Shown here one piece after another: positions 26,336-35,168 of a stretch of 64,000 nucleotides of DNA. The notes under the pieces are model-generated. The model saw only the letters and a program-made list of their open reading frames with translations, was not told where the DNA came from and did not search any database. Origin of the DNA: Dokdonella_A sp963775445. GTDB lineage: Bacteria; Pseudomonadota; Gammaproteobacteria; Xanthomonadales; Rhodanobacteraceae. The stretch's first letter is position 1; every line of letters begins with the position of its first letter. Both the position numbers and the translations under genes were made by a program. The stretch covers positions 62,001 through 126,000 of the forward strand of contig CAVZIT010000007.1 in NCBI GenBank assembly GCA_963775445.1. The letters are read 5' to 3'.

Positions 26336-28819
26336 TCAACCCGTCGGAGGTTGCTTGCGCGCGGTTTTGACCGCCGCAGTTTTCCGCGCAGATGATTTCC
26401 GCGCTGCCTTCTTCTTAGCCGGAGCCTTTTTCGTCGCGGTTTTTTTCGTCGCCCCCTTTTTGCTTGCGCCATCTTGCGCCTCGGTGGGAGCCTTTGCGCT
26501 CTTGCCGCCGCGCTTGAAACCGCCCTTTGCGCGTTCCGGCGCCGCAGCGAGCAACTCGCGGCATTCGTCTTCGCTCAGCGACGCAGGCTCACGGCCCTTC
26601 GGTACACGTGCGTTTTTCTTGCCGTCGGTAATGTACGGACCATAGCGTCCGTTCAACACCTGCACGGCGCCTTCGTCGAAACTTGCGATGACCCGGTTGG
26701 CGGCGGCTTCGGCCCTGGCCTTGAGCAACTCGAGGGCACGATCGAGTTCGATCGTGTACGGATCGTCATCCGGCGTGAGCGAAGCGTACAGCTTGCCATG
26801 TTTGACGAACGGGCCGAAGCGCCCCACGCCGACGGTTACCCCCTCCCCATCGGGCGCCGTACCGAGATCGCGTGGCAGCTTGAACAGGACCAGTGCATCC
26901 TCAAGCGTGATGGTATGCATGCTCTGGCCTGGCCTGAGCGATGCGAAACGTGGTTTTTCTTCGTCGTCCTTTGTGCCGATTGCCGCATAAGGGCCGTAGC
27001 GTCCGAGCCGCACGGAAACCGGTTTGCCGCTGGCCGGATCCGTGCCGAGCACGCGGGCGCCGGTGGCTTCGGACTTGTCGACGGTTTCGATCTTGTCGTC
27101 GATCAGCGCCTTGAACGGTTCCCAGAAGCGGGCCAGAAGCGGCACCCATTCCTCTTCACCGCGACTCACCGCGTCGAGTTCGTCCTCGAGTTTCGCGGTG
27201 AAATCGTAATCGACATAGCGGGTGAAGTGCCCGGACAGAAAATTTGCGACCGCGCGTCCGACATCGGTCGGCTTGAAGCGCCGGCTGTCGAGAACGACGT
27301 ACTCGCGATTGAGCAGCACCTGGATGATGCTCACGTAGGTCGACGGTCGCCCGATACCGTATTCTTCTAGAGTCTTGACCAGAGTGGCTTCGGAGTAGCG
27401 CGGGGGCGGCTCGGTAAAATGCTGGTCTGCGGCGATTGCGCCGAGCGGTACCGCTTCGCCGACTTGCATGGCAGGCAGCTTGCGGCCTTCGTCATCGTCT
27501 TCGGCGGCTTTCTGGTCGCGTCCCTCCTCGTAGACGGCGAGAAAGCCCGGATCCACGACGGTGGTTCCGCTCGCGCGGAACGTCGATTCCGCGCCGCAAG
27601 AAAGATCGATCGATACGGTGTTGAGCGTCGCGTGCAGCATCTGGCACGCGACCGTGCGCTTCCAGATCAATTCATACAGACGGCGCTGGTCATCGTTGAG
27701 GAATCGCGCGATACGCGCCGGGCGCAACTCGGCCGACGTCGGCCGTATCGCCTCATGCGCTTCCTGGGCATTTTTGGACTTGTTCTTGTAGTGGTTGGCC
27801 TGTTCGGGCAATGCGCGTTCGCCAAAATCCCGACGGATGACTGTGCGCAATTCGTCGATCGCGTCGGCGGAGAGCGCCACGGCATCAGTGCGCATGTAGC
27901 TGATCAGGCCGACCACGCCCTCATCGCCGAGCGCGATGCCTTCATACAGTTGCTGCGCGGCGCGCATGGTGCGGCTGGTCGTGAAGCCGAGCTTGCGGGC
28001 GGCCTCCTGTTGCAAGGTCGAGGTAGTGAACGGCGGCGCCGGTCGGCGCTTGCGCTCCTTGCTCTCAACCTTGCCGACGACGAGGCGACCGGCCGCGGCG
28101 CGCGTCAACCGATCACGCGCGGCCAGCGCATCGTCCTCGTTGGTCAGATCGAATTGCTCGAACTTCTTCCCGTCCAGATTGACGAGACGCGCGCGAAACG
28201 GCTGATCCGGATGCGCCAGCGCGGCCTCGACCGTCCAGTATTCGCGCGCCCTGAATGCCTCGATTTCTTCCTCGCGTTCGACAATCATGCGCAGGGCCGG
28301 GGACTGCACGCGACCTGCCGACAGCCCGCGCTGAACCTTGCGCCACAGCACCGGCGAAAGATTGAATCCAACCAGATAATCCAGAGCGCGTCGCGCCTGC
28401 TGGGCATTGACCAGGTCGTGGGACAGGCCTCGCGGGTGAGCGACCGCCTCCCGGATCGCGCGCGGCGTGATCTCGGAGAACACCACGCGATGCACCGCAC
28501 GCCCCTCGAGCAGGCCGCGTTCGCGCAGAATCTCGGAGACATGCCAGGAAATCGCTTCCCCTTCGCGATCGAGATCGGTGGCCAGATACAGCGCGTCGGC
28601 CTTCGCTGCAGCCTTCACGATCGCCTCGACATGCTTGTGATTGCGCTCGATCAACTCGTAATTCATTGCGAAATCGTTGTCGGTCTCGACCGCCCCTTCC
28701 TTGGGCACGAGATCGCGCACATGACCGTACGACGCCAGCACCTGGAAGTCGCTGCCGAGGTATTTGTTGATCGTCTTGGCCTTCGCAGGCGATTCGACGA
28801 TCAGGAGATTCTTGGCCAT
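26336..28819 (-). CDS. topA: DNA topoisomerase I
   Basis: Type IA topoisomerase relaxing negative supercoils, 827 residues. Toprim domain at the N-terminus (LLIVESPAKAKTINKYLG, then YLATDLDREGEAISWHV), active-site Tyr in GLISYMRTDA, and C-terminal Topo_C repeats (RYGPYAAIGTKD, RFGPFVKHGKLYASL, RYGPYITDGKKNARVPKG). E. coli-type zinc-finger Cys clusters are absent. Instead the last 45 or so residues are a Lys/Ala/Thr-rich basic tail. Start at 28819 is chosen for MAKNLLIVES. Confidence 0.97.
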   Translation of the reverse strand: MAKNLLIVESPAKAKTINKYLGSDFQVLASYGHVRDLVPKEGAVETDNDFAMNYELIERNHKHVEAIVKAAAKADALYLATDLDREGEAISWHVSEILRERGLLEGRAVHRVVFSEITPRAIREAVAHPRGLSHDLVNAQQARRALDYLVGFNLSPVLWRKVQRGLSAGRVQSPALRMIVEREEEIEAFRAREYWTVEAALAHPDQPFRARLVNLDGKKFEQFDLTNEDDALAARDRLTRAAAGRLVVGKVESKERKRRPAPPFTTSTLQQEAARKLGFTTSRTMRAAQQLYEGIALGDEGVVGLISYMRTDAVALSADAIDELRTVIRRDFGERALPEQANHYKNKSKNAQEAHEAIRPTSAELRPARIARFLNDDQRRLYELIWKRTVACQMLHATLNTVSIDLSCGAESTFRASGTTVVDPGFLAVYEEGRDQKAAEDDDEGRKLPAMQVGEAVPLGAIAADQHFTEPPPRYSEATLVKTLEEYGIGRPSTYVSIIQVLLNREYVVLDSRRFKPTDVGRAVANFLSGHFTRYVDYDFTAKLEDELDAVSRGEEEWVPLLARFWEPFKALIDDKIETVDKSEATGARVLGTDPASGKPVSVRLGRYGPYAAIGTKDDEEKPRFASLRPGQSMHTITLEDALVLFKLPRDLGTAPDGEGVTVGVGRFGPFVKHGKLYASLTPDDDPYTIELDRALELLKARAEAAANRVIASFDEGAVQVLNGRYGPYITDGKKNARVPKGREPASLSEDECRELLAAAPERAKGGFKRGGKSAKAPTEAQDGASKKGATKKTATKKAPAKKKAARKSSARKTAAVKTARKQPPTG

Positions 28820-29083
28820 TTGGTGGATCCCTGCCACGTTGGTGCGCCGATAAGCGATAAGGCGGAAAACCGGTTCCGCTCAGGCTGGTCCCGGTTTCGC
28901 GTGCGTATTAGTGAATGCACGCCGCCACGGCCACTGTCAAGCAACCGACGCACAGGTCCATCTGGCGAGGCTGCAATGCCGAAGCCGGATCTGGACGCCA
29001 GACAATGCGCGGCGGGCCGATTTTCTGACAGCTCCAAAGTGGTAGCGCCCAAGCAGTCATTGTTTCCAATGGAGCGACAACTG

Positions 29084-30256
29084 CTAGCCGCGAAGCGGCT
29101 CGCGAACTGCCCGCGCATAGATGCCGCCGTGTGTTGCAATCACCTCGCCGTCCAGCTCCAGCACGAGCAACATCGAGGACAGCGCCGCGACGCTCAAGCC
29201 AGTGCGCTCGGCCAGCTCATCGATGGCCAGCGGATCGTGACCGAGTGCCGCAAGCAGCACGGCGTAGTCCCCATCGCGCAGGAGCGGGCGTGTCGCAAAC
29301 GGCATGGACGGCGCTGTTCCTTGTGCTGCTTCCGGCAACGCCAGACGCTCTCGCAAATGCGAGCCTAGCGTTTCGGCCAGCGGTCGCAATTCTTCGATGA
29401 TTTCCTCGGCTGTTTCGACCAGTTTGGCGCCATTACGGATCAACTCATGGCAGCCCCGCGCCAGCGGGTTGTGAATCGAACCGGGTATCGCAAACACTTC
29501 GCGGCCTTGCTCGGATGCCTGGCGCGCAGTAATCAGGGACCCCGAGCGCTGGCTCGCCTCGACAACCAATGTGCCGAGCGCAAGACCGGCGATGATGCGA
29601 TTGCGACGCGGGAAATTCCGGGCGCGGCCCGGCGTGCCGGGTGCGAATTCGCTGATCTGCGCGCCTTGCACGGCAATGCGCTCGGCAAGCGCTTTGTGTT
29701 TGCCCGGATATACCTGATCCGGCCCGGTGCCGAGCACTGCAATGGTGGTTCCACCAGCATCCAGCGCCGCAGCGTGGGCGGACCCGTCGATGCCGTCGGC
29801 CAGCCCGCTGGTGATGGCAAACCCGGCCAGTGCCAACGCACGCGCAAAGATTCTGGCGTTCGAAAGGCCGGCTTGGCTCGCGCTGCGACTACCGACAATC
29901 GCGACCTGCGGCAACCACAGCCGACTTACGTCCCCGTTGACGAACAGCGCGACCGGCGCTCCCGGGATTTCGCGCAGCAAGGGCGGGAAATCGGCGTCTT
30001 CGAAAGTCAGCAGATGGTGACTGTCCGCCGCGAGCCATGCACGGTCAGTCTCAAGCAACGTTGCATCGGGCGCATCCAGCCACGCGCGGCAGGACCGATC
30101 GGCCACGCCCGACTGCTCACCACGGCGCGCCGCTGCCAAGGCGCCTGCGGCGCCTCCATGGCGCTCGATCAAACGACGCAGTGCAGCCGGGCCAAGCGCC
30201 GGCGCGCGCAACAGAATCAGCCAGGCTTCGAGGGCATCATCGTCGACGTTTCGCAT
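29084..30256 (-). CDS. dprA: DNA-processing protein A (natural transformation)
   Basis: Loads RecA on incoming single-stranded DNA during transformation. 390 residues with an N-terminal helical domain, the Rossmann core with VAIVGSRSASQAG, SGLADGIDGSAHAAAL and VLGTGPDQVYP, and the segments NFPRRNRIIAGL and LVVEASQRSGSLITARQA. A C-terminal winged-helix domain (DPLAIDELAERTGLS) is present. Start at 30256 fits the family. It lies downstream of the LysM gene on the same strand, as in many Xanthomonadales. Confidence 0.95.
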   Translation of the reverse strand: MRNVDDDALEAWLILLRAPALGPAALRRLIERHGGAAGALAAARRGEQSGVADRSCRAWLDAPDATLLETDRAWLAADSHHLLTFEDADFPPLLREIPGAPVALFVNGDVSRLWLPQVAIVGSRSASQAGLSNARIFARALALAGFAITSGLADGIDGSAHAAALDAGGTTIAVLGTGPDQVYPGKHKALAERIAVQGAQISEFAPGTPGRARNFPRRNRIIAGLALGTLVVEASQRSGSLITARQASEQGREVFAIPGSIHNPLARGCHELIRNGAKLVETAEEIIEELRPLAETLGSHLRERLALPEAAQGTAPSMPFATRPLLRDGDYAVLLAALGHDPLAIDELAERTGLSVAALSSMLLVLELDGEVIATHGGIYARAVREPLRG

Positions 30257-30413
30257 CGGGCCAGTGTAGCCCGCACGTCGTGCGGGGGCCGGCGTTTCGG
30301 CAAGAATCGGGTGGGCGCGCACAGTGCACACCCTACCTGCACCGGTTGCGCGTGCATGGGGAGTTCGGCGCGATCGCGCGTAGGAAATCCGCTCTCTTCG
30401 ATCTGTTTGCCTG

Positions 30414-31574
30414 TTACGGCGTGGAATCCGGATCGTGCAGGAAGTCTCCCAGATGGACCGGCTTGATGGCATCCATCACCAAGCCGTAGCTGATACGGTC
30501 AAAGGTGCGGAAAATCATCACGTGACCGATGTATTCAGGTGGCAAGGCTGTCCTGGCGCGATGCGGGTGGAAAAAAGCGCGCGCGCTGCCCTCCGGATAG
30601 TCGGTCTGGTCATCGACTGTTTCGCCGGGCTGATAGATCGCATAGACCTGACCGTTGCCCACCTTGTCAGCGCTGCCGCGCGAAAGGGCCACGACCTGAC
30701 GCGGACCAACTGCCGCCAGCGCGTCGGAGAGGGCGAGCACGCGCATGTTTGGCGGCATCGTCGCCGGCGCATGCGGCACGTACTGATCATCGTACGGCGT
30801 CTCCTCGAGCGGCAGCACATAGTCACCTGCCTTGACCTCGAAATCCGAAGCAATGACCAATGCCGAAGACGGCGCGCCTGCGCGCGTGACTTCAATGGTG
30901 CCGTAATCGAGCAACTCGTAGCCAAGAAAGCGCTCGGTGCCATGCAAGGTGAATTCGTTGGGACCATGATGCCAGAGCAGAGCCGGACGTCCTTCGCGCG
31001 TATCAGGCGTTTGGCGATAGGCCTCGCGCGGCGACTCGTCATTCTCGGGCGGCAAATCGTAATAGCGGCCCAAAGCGCGCAGCAGCGCGAACTTCTGACC
31101 CGGCTCGGCATGCAGCCCGCGCACATAGACTAGCTGACCGGTCGTGCCACGCAATTGGTTTTCCTCGATCCCGACCACGTGCGGCGCGTGATCGAATTGG
31201 TCTTCGGAAACAATCCGCGTGTGCTTGAGGAAAGGCTTCAGTTCATCGAGTGGAATCGGCTCGATCGCCTTTTCGAGCGCCGTCGCACGGATATGCGGTT
31301 CGATCGATGCTTCGCCGTGTGTGACATGGCCGCCGGCCATTACCAGCGTGTCGCCAGGATAGATCAGGTGCGGGTTGCGCACCTGCGGATTGTCCTGCCA
31401 GATCTCGGGCCAGAGCCAGGGCTTTTTCAGAAACCTCGCAGAAATATCCCACAACGTGTCGCCTTTTTTGACGACGTAGCGATCCGGCGCGTGGTCGGCC
31501 CATTGGACCGTCGCGGCGAAGATTGTCAGGGTAAACAGCAGCCCGACCGCAAACGCAAGTAGTTTTTTAAGCAT
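30414..31574 (-). CDS. LysM-domain peptidoglycan-binding protein
   Basis: 386 residues. An N-terminal hydrophobic signal or anchor (MLKKLLAFAVGLLFTLTIFA) is followed by one LysM domain at about residues 32-77 (YVVKKGDTLWDISARFLKKP... NPHLIYPGDTLVM). The remaining 300 residues are a conserved beta-rich region without a known catalytic motif. This is the usual LysM gene between dprA and def in Xanthomonadales and pseudomonads. Envelope-located, role unproven. Confidence 0.9.
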   Translation of the reverse strand: MLKKLLAFAVGLLFTLTIFAATVQWADHAPDRYVVKKGDTLWDISARFLKKPWLWPEIWQDNPQVRNPHLIYPGDTLVMAGGHVTHGEASIEPHIRATALEKAIEPIPLDELKPFLKHTRIVSEDQFDHAPHVVGIEENQLRGTTGQLVYVRGLHAEPGQKFALLRALGRYYDLPPENDESPREAYRQTPDTREGRPALLWHHGPNEFTLHGTERFLGYELLDYGTIEVTRAGAPSSALVIASDFEVKAGDYVLPLEETPYDDQYVPHAPATMPPNMRVLALSDALAAVGPRQVVALSRGSADKVGNGQVYAIYQPGETVDDQTDYPEGSARAFFHPHRARTALPPEYIGHVMIFRTFDRISYGLVMDAIKPVHLGDFLHDPDSTP

Positions 31575-31828
31575 ACCCGCCAATTCCCTGATTCCCCAAT
31601 GGCTTTGCGAGTGTAGCCGAAACCTCGGGCGGAAAGCACGACACACTTCCCAGATTCCCCAGCAAATGCATGCGTGCCAAAGAGGCTCCCTCGGCCAGAG
31701 CGAGTAGAATCAAGGCATTCCAAACCCGCCGCGGCGCATGCTTCCTTCACGCTGCGAAACCCGCATCCCGCGAGCAGACGCCGCGGGCTTGCCAAGTGGT
31801 GCTTTCGCCCATACGTTTCGAGCCTGCC

Positions 31829-32350
31829 ATGAGCCTTTTGACCATACTCGAATATCCCGATCCGCGGTTGCGCACCCGGGCAGAACCGGTAACCGTTTTT
31901 GATGCCGCCTTGCGCCGACTTTCGGCCGACATGCTTGAAACGATGTACGCCGCGCCGGGTATTGGCCTGGCCGCAACTCAGGTCGACGTGCATCGCCAGC
32001 TGCTGGTACTGGATGTGTCCGAGAGCAAGGACCAGCCCATGGTTCTGGTGAATCCAACCATCCTCGCTCGCGAGGGCAGCCAGATCTACCAGGAAGGGTG
32101 TCTGTCCGTGCCGGGCATCTTCGCCGACGTGGAACGCGCCGAACGCATCCGTGTCGAAGCACGCGACGTGGACGGCAACCCGCTCGCATTCGAAGCGGAC
32201 GCACTGCTCGCAGTCTGCATCCAGCATGAAATGGATCACCTGATCGGCAAGCTGTTCGTCGACTATCTTTCCGCGCTCAAGCGCGACATGGTGCGAAAGA
32301 AGCTGGAGAAGCAGCGCCGCCACGCGGAACCCGCAGTCGCGACTGGCTGA
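31829..32350 (+). CDS. def: Peptide deformylase
   Basis: Removes the N-formyl group from nascent proteins. 173 residues with all three metal-site motifs: GIGLAATQ near residue 45, EGCLSVP near residue 91 (Cys ligand) and HEMDH near residue 133 (two His ligands and catalytic Glu). Start at 31829 (MSLLTILEYPDPRLR) matches the family. fmt follows after 7 bases. Confidence 0.97.
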   Translation: MSLLTILEYPDPRLRTRAEPVTVFDAALRRLSADMLETMYAAPGIGLAATQVDVHRQLLVLDVSESKDQPMVLVNPTILAREGSQIYQEGCLSVPGIFADVERAERIRVEARDVDGNPLAFEADALLAVCIQHEMDHLIGKLFVDYLSALKRDMVRKKLEKQRRHAEPAVATG

Positions 32351-32357
32351 TTCGACA

Positions 32358-33317
32358 ATGGGCCAGCGCCTGCGCCTGGTGTTCGCCGGAACGCCCGAAT
32401 TCGCCGTGCCGAGCCTGGCCGCATGTCGCGCGGCCGATGTAGACGTCGTTGCGGTTTTTACGCAGCCGGATCGATTGGCTGGCCGCGGCCGTCGCCTCGT
32501 CGCAAGCCCGGTCAAGCAGGCCGCCCTTGCGGCGAATATCCCCGTCGAGCAACCTGCAAGCCTGAAAACTGCCGATGCAAAAAAACGCGTGCGGGCCTAC
32601 GCGCCGGACCTGCTGGTAGTCGTGGCCTACGGCTTGATCCTGCCATTGAGCGTACTGACCATTCCGCAGCTGGACTGCTGGAACGTGCATGCATCGCTGC
32701 TGCCGCGCTGGCGCGGCGCAGCGCCGATTCAGCGCGCGATCATGGCGGGAGACAGCGTCACCGGCGTGGCGATCATGCGCATGCAGGCCGGCCTCGATAC
32801 CGGTCCGATCCTTCGCGAGCTGCGCGAGCCGGTTCTGCCCTCCGACACATCCGGCGCGCTGCACGATCGTCTCGCTGCGCTGGGTGCGGCTGCGCTCGGC
32901 GAGACACTTTCCGATGCAGTCCGCGGCGCGCTGCCTGCGGCGATTCCGCAAGCGCTTGACGGCGTGACCTATGCCCACAAGCTAGCCAAAAGCGAGGCGC
33001 GTCTCGAATGGACCCTGGACGCCGCGTCGCTCGAGCGCAAGGTGCGCGCCCTGAATCCATGGCCGGTGGCCGAAGGCGACGTTGCAGGCGAATTGCTGCG
33101 GATATGGAGAACAACAGCCATCGGACCAGAACACACGACGCCAGCCGCTCTCGAGCCCGCAATGCCCGGAACCGTCATTGCGGCTCGATCCGAGGGGATC
33201 GACGTGACTTGCGGGCAAGGGATCCTGCGTATCACCGAAGTGCAACGCGCGGGAGGCCGGCGCATTTCCGCAGGCGACTGGTTGAATGCGCGACCCGAAC
33301 TGCGCACGCGCCGATGA
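32358..33317 (+). CDS. fmt: Methionyl-tRNA formyltransferase
   Basis: Formylates initiator Met-tRNA. 319 residues: LRLVFAGTPEFAVPSL at the N-terminus, the formyl-donor site NVHASLLPRWRGAAPIQRAI near residue 108, and MRMQAGLDTGPIL near residue 138. The C-terminal OB-fold domain is complete. The stop overlaps the rsmB start as ATGA, so translation is coupled. Confidence 0.97.
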   Translation: MGQRLRLVFAGTPEFAVPSLAACRAADVDVVAVFTQPDRLAGRGRRLVASPVKQAALAANIPVEQPASLKTADAKKRVRAYAPDLLVVVAYGLILPLSVLTIPQLDCWNVHASLLPRWRGAAPIQRAIMAGDSVTGVAIMRMQAGLDTGPILRELREPVLPSDTSGALHDRLAALGAAALGETLSDAVRGALPAAIPQALDGVTYAHKLAKSEARLEWTLDAASLERKVRALNPWPVAEGDVAGELLRIWRTTAIGPEHTTPAALEPAMPGTVIAARSEGIDVTCGQGILRITEVQRAGGRRISAGDWLNARPELRTRR

Positions 33318-34621
33318 ACGCAGGCGCGGCACTGCGCGCGAGCGCAGCCCGTGCGCTGGCCACGATCGTTTTCGATGGCGAGTCGTTGCGCGCTGTGCTC
33401 GCGGCAAGCAACGCGGAGATCGCCGACGCGCGCGATCGCGCGCTGCTGGCGGCCAGCTTGTTCACCGCAACACGCTGGTGGTTGCGCCTGGACGCGGTGC
33501 AGTCGCTACTCCTGGACAAGCCCTTGGCTCGGGATGCGCGGGAAATCCGCGCACTACTGTCCATCGCCATTGGCCAAATCGCCCTGCTCGGCCTGCCCGC
33601 CCATGCGGTCGTCGCCGCCTCGGTCGATGCCACGCGTCTCCTTGGCAAGCCGCGCCATGCCAATCTGGTCAACGCATTGCTGCGCCGTTTCCTGCGCGAA
33701 CGCGACGCACTCGACGTGGAACTCGATCGCGATCCGCTAACGCGTCATGCGCATCCGCGCTGGTTGATCGACGCGCTCCGCCACGACTGGCCGGACATGA
33801 GCGAGGAAATCCTTGCCGCCAACAATCGCGAAGCGCCGCTGACACTCCGCGTGAACCGACGTCGCAGCGATCCGGAAACGTTCCTTGCGACATTGCTCGA
33901 TGCCGGCATCGTCGCGACTCTTCATCCCGAGTTGATTGACGCAATCGTGCTCGAGGAGGGTGCGGATGTGGCGCGGCTTCCGGGATTTGCACAAGGCTGT
34001 TTCTCGGTGCAGGACGGCGCCGCCCAGCGCGTGGCGGATCTGATCGATCCGATCGACGGCGAGCGCATACTCGACGCGTGTGCCGCTCCGGGCGGAAAGA
34101 CGACCCATCTGCTCGAACGCGCAAACGTGGACCTTGTCGCGCTCGATCATGATGCCAGCCGCCTTGAGCGGCTCGAGCAGAATCTGCTGCGCCTTGGTCT
34201 TCGCGCAACCATTCAATCTGGCGATGCGTTGACGCCCGATATGTGGTGGGATCGGCGCCCATTCGACCGCATCCTGATCGATGCCCCGTGCTCGGCCAGC
34301 GGCATCCTGCGTCGCCAGCCTGATGTTCGCCTGCACCGTCGTGTGGGCGATATCACGAAGCTGGCCAGTACGCAGGCACGGATTCTCAATGCGTTGTGGC
34401 CGTTGCTCAAGCCGGGCGGCCGCCTGCTGTACACCACATGTTCGGTGCTGCGCATCGAGAACGAGGAAGTCGTGGCCGGCTTCCTGGAGCGGCATGGCGA
34501 CGCGCGCGCCCTGCCTTTGCCGGGTAACCTTGGCGTGCTGGCCGGTTTCGGCCGTCAGCGATTGCCCGGTGTCGGCGGCATGGACGGTTTTTACTATGCG
34601 ATGGTGGAAAAAATTCACTAG
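33314..34621 (+). CDS. rsmB: 16S rRNA (cytosine-967 C5) methyltransferase
   Basis: 435 residues: N-terminal NusB-like domain (about 1-140) and C-terminal SAM-dependent methyltransferase domain with DACAAPGGKTTHLLE, the catalytic Cys motif DAPCSASGILRR, and the second Cys motif TTCSVLRIENE. Its ATG overlaps the fmt stop. The def-fmt-rsmB order is widely conserved. Confidence 0.96.
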   Translation: MNAGAALRASAARALATIVFDGESLRAVLAASNAEIADARDRALLAASLFTATRWWLRLDAVQSLLLDKPLARDAREIRALLSIAIGQIALLGLPAHAVVAASVDATRLLGKPRHANLVNALLRRFLRERDALDVELDRDPLTRHAHPRWLIDALRHDWPDMSEEILAANNREAPLTLRVNRRRSDPETFLATLLDAGIVATLHPELIDAIVLEEGADVARLPGFAQGCFSVQDGAAQRVADLIDPIDGERILDACAAPGGKTTHLLERANVDLVALDHDASRLERLEQNLLRLGLRATIQSGDALTPDMWWDRRPFDRILIDAPCSASGILRRQPDVRLHRRVGDITKLASTQARILNALWPLLKPGGRLLYTTCSVLRIENEEVVAGFLERHGDARALPLPGNLGVLAGFGRQRLPGVGGMDGFYYAMVEKIH

Positions 34622-34628
34622 CAGGCAA

Positions 34629-35168
34629 ATGCGCGTGGTTCTTGGTGCCGCGTTGTTGTCGCTATCGCAGACGGGCTGCAACGCGCTGCTGGAACAGGCG
34701 CCCGGGCAGCTCTCGGTCCGTTCGGCAACATTGTCCTCTTCAGGCGGCGCTGCCGTGCTGGAGCTTGATCTGGATTGTGCATTGAGTGGGCCGATGCGCG
34801 ACGCGCTCGATCACGGCATTCCAATCGCGCTCGATATCGTACTTCGCGCGGGCAACCCGCTGTGGCCTGGCCACAAGACACGCACACGGGTCGTCTTGCG
34901 CTACTACCCATTGTCCCGACGTTATCAACTGCAGGGACTCCACGCGGCCACAGAACGCAGCTTCGCGGTATCCGCGTACCTGCTCGATGCCCTCGGATCG
35001 CTGCGCGTCGACGTGCCATCCGCGTTCGCCTCGCTGCCACGTGGCACACCACTGCGCGTGGATGTTGGGCTGGATCGCGCGACGCTGCCTGGCGCGCTCA
35101 GACTGCCCTCGCTCATCGAACCGGCCTGGCGCCTGTCGACGGATTTCGCATGGTCCAGCGCCGGCTGA
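34629..35168 (+). CDS. DUF4390 family protein
   Basis: 179 residues starting 7 bases after the rsmB stop. A short hydrophobic N-terminus with a Cys (LLSLSQTGCNALL) may be a signal or lipoprotein signal, although TGC is not a perfect lipobox. The conserved core includes IPIALDIVLRAGNP and RVVLRYYPLSRRYQL, characteristic of DUF4390. The 3' end overlaps the sensor kinase start by 19 bases. In Xanthomonadales it regularly accompanies ntrYX-like genes; function unknown. Confidence 0.8.
   Translation: MRVVLGAALLSLSQTGCNALLEQAPGQLSVRSATLSSSGGAAVLELDLDCALSGPMRDALDHGIPIALDIVLRAGNPLWPGHKTRTRVVLRYYPLSRRYQLQGLHAATERSFAVSAYLLDALGSLRVDVPSAFASLPRGTPLRVDVGLDRATLPGALRLPSLIEPAWRLSTDFAWSSAG

Noticed and set aside
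27419..29368. Long plus-strand open frame (649 codons) opposite topA
   Set aside because: It is antisense to a complete topA with all catalytic motifs. Its composition (Arg/His/Gly-rich, no domain) is typical of shadow frames in GC-rich DNA.
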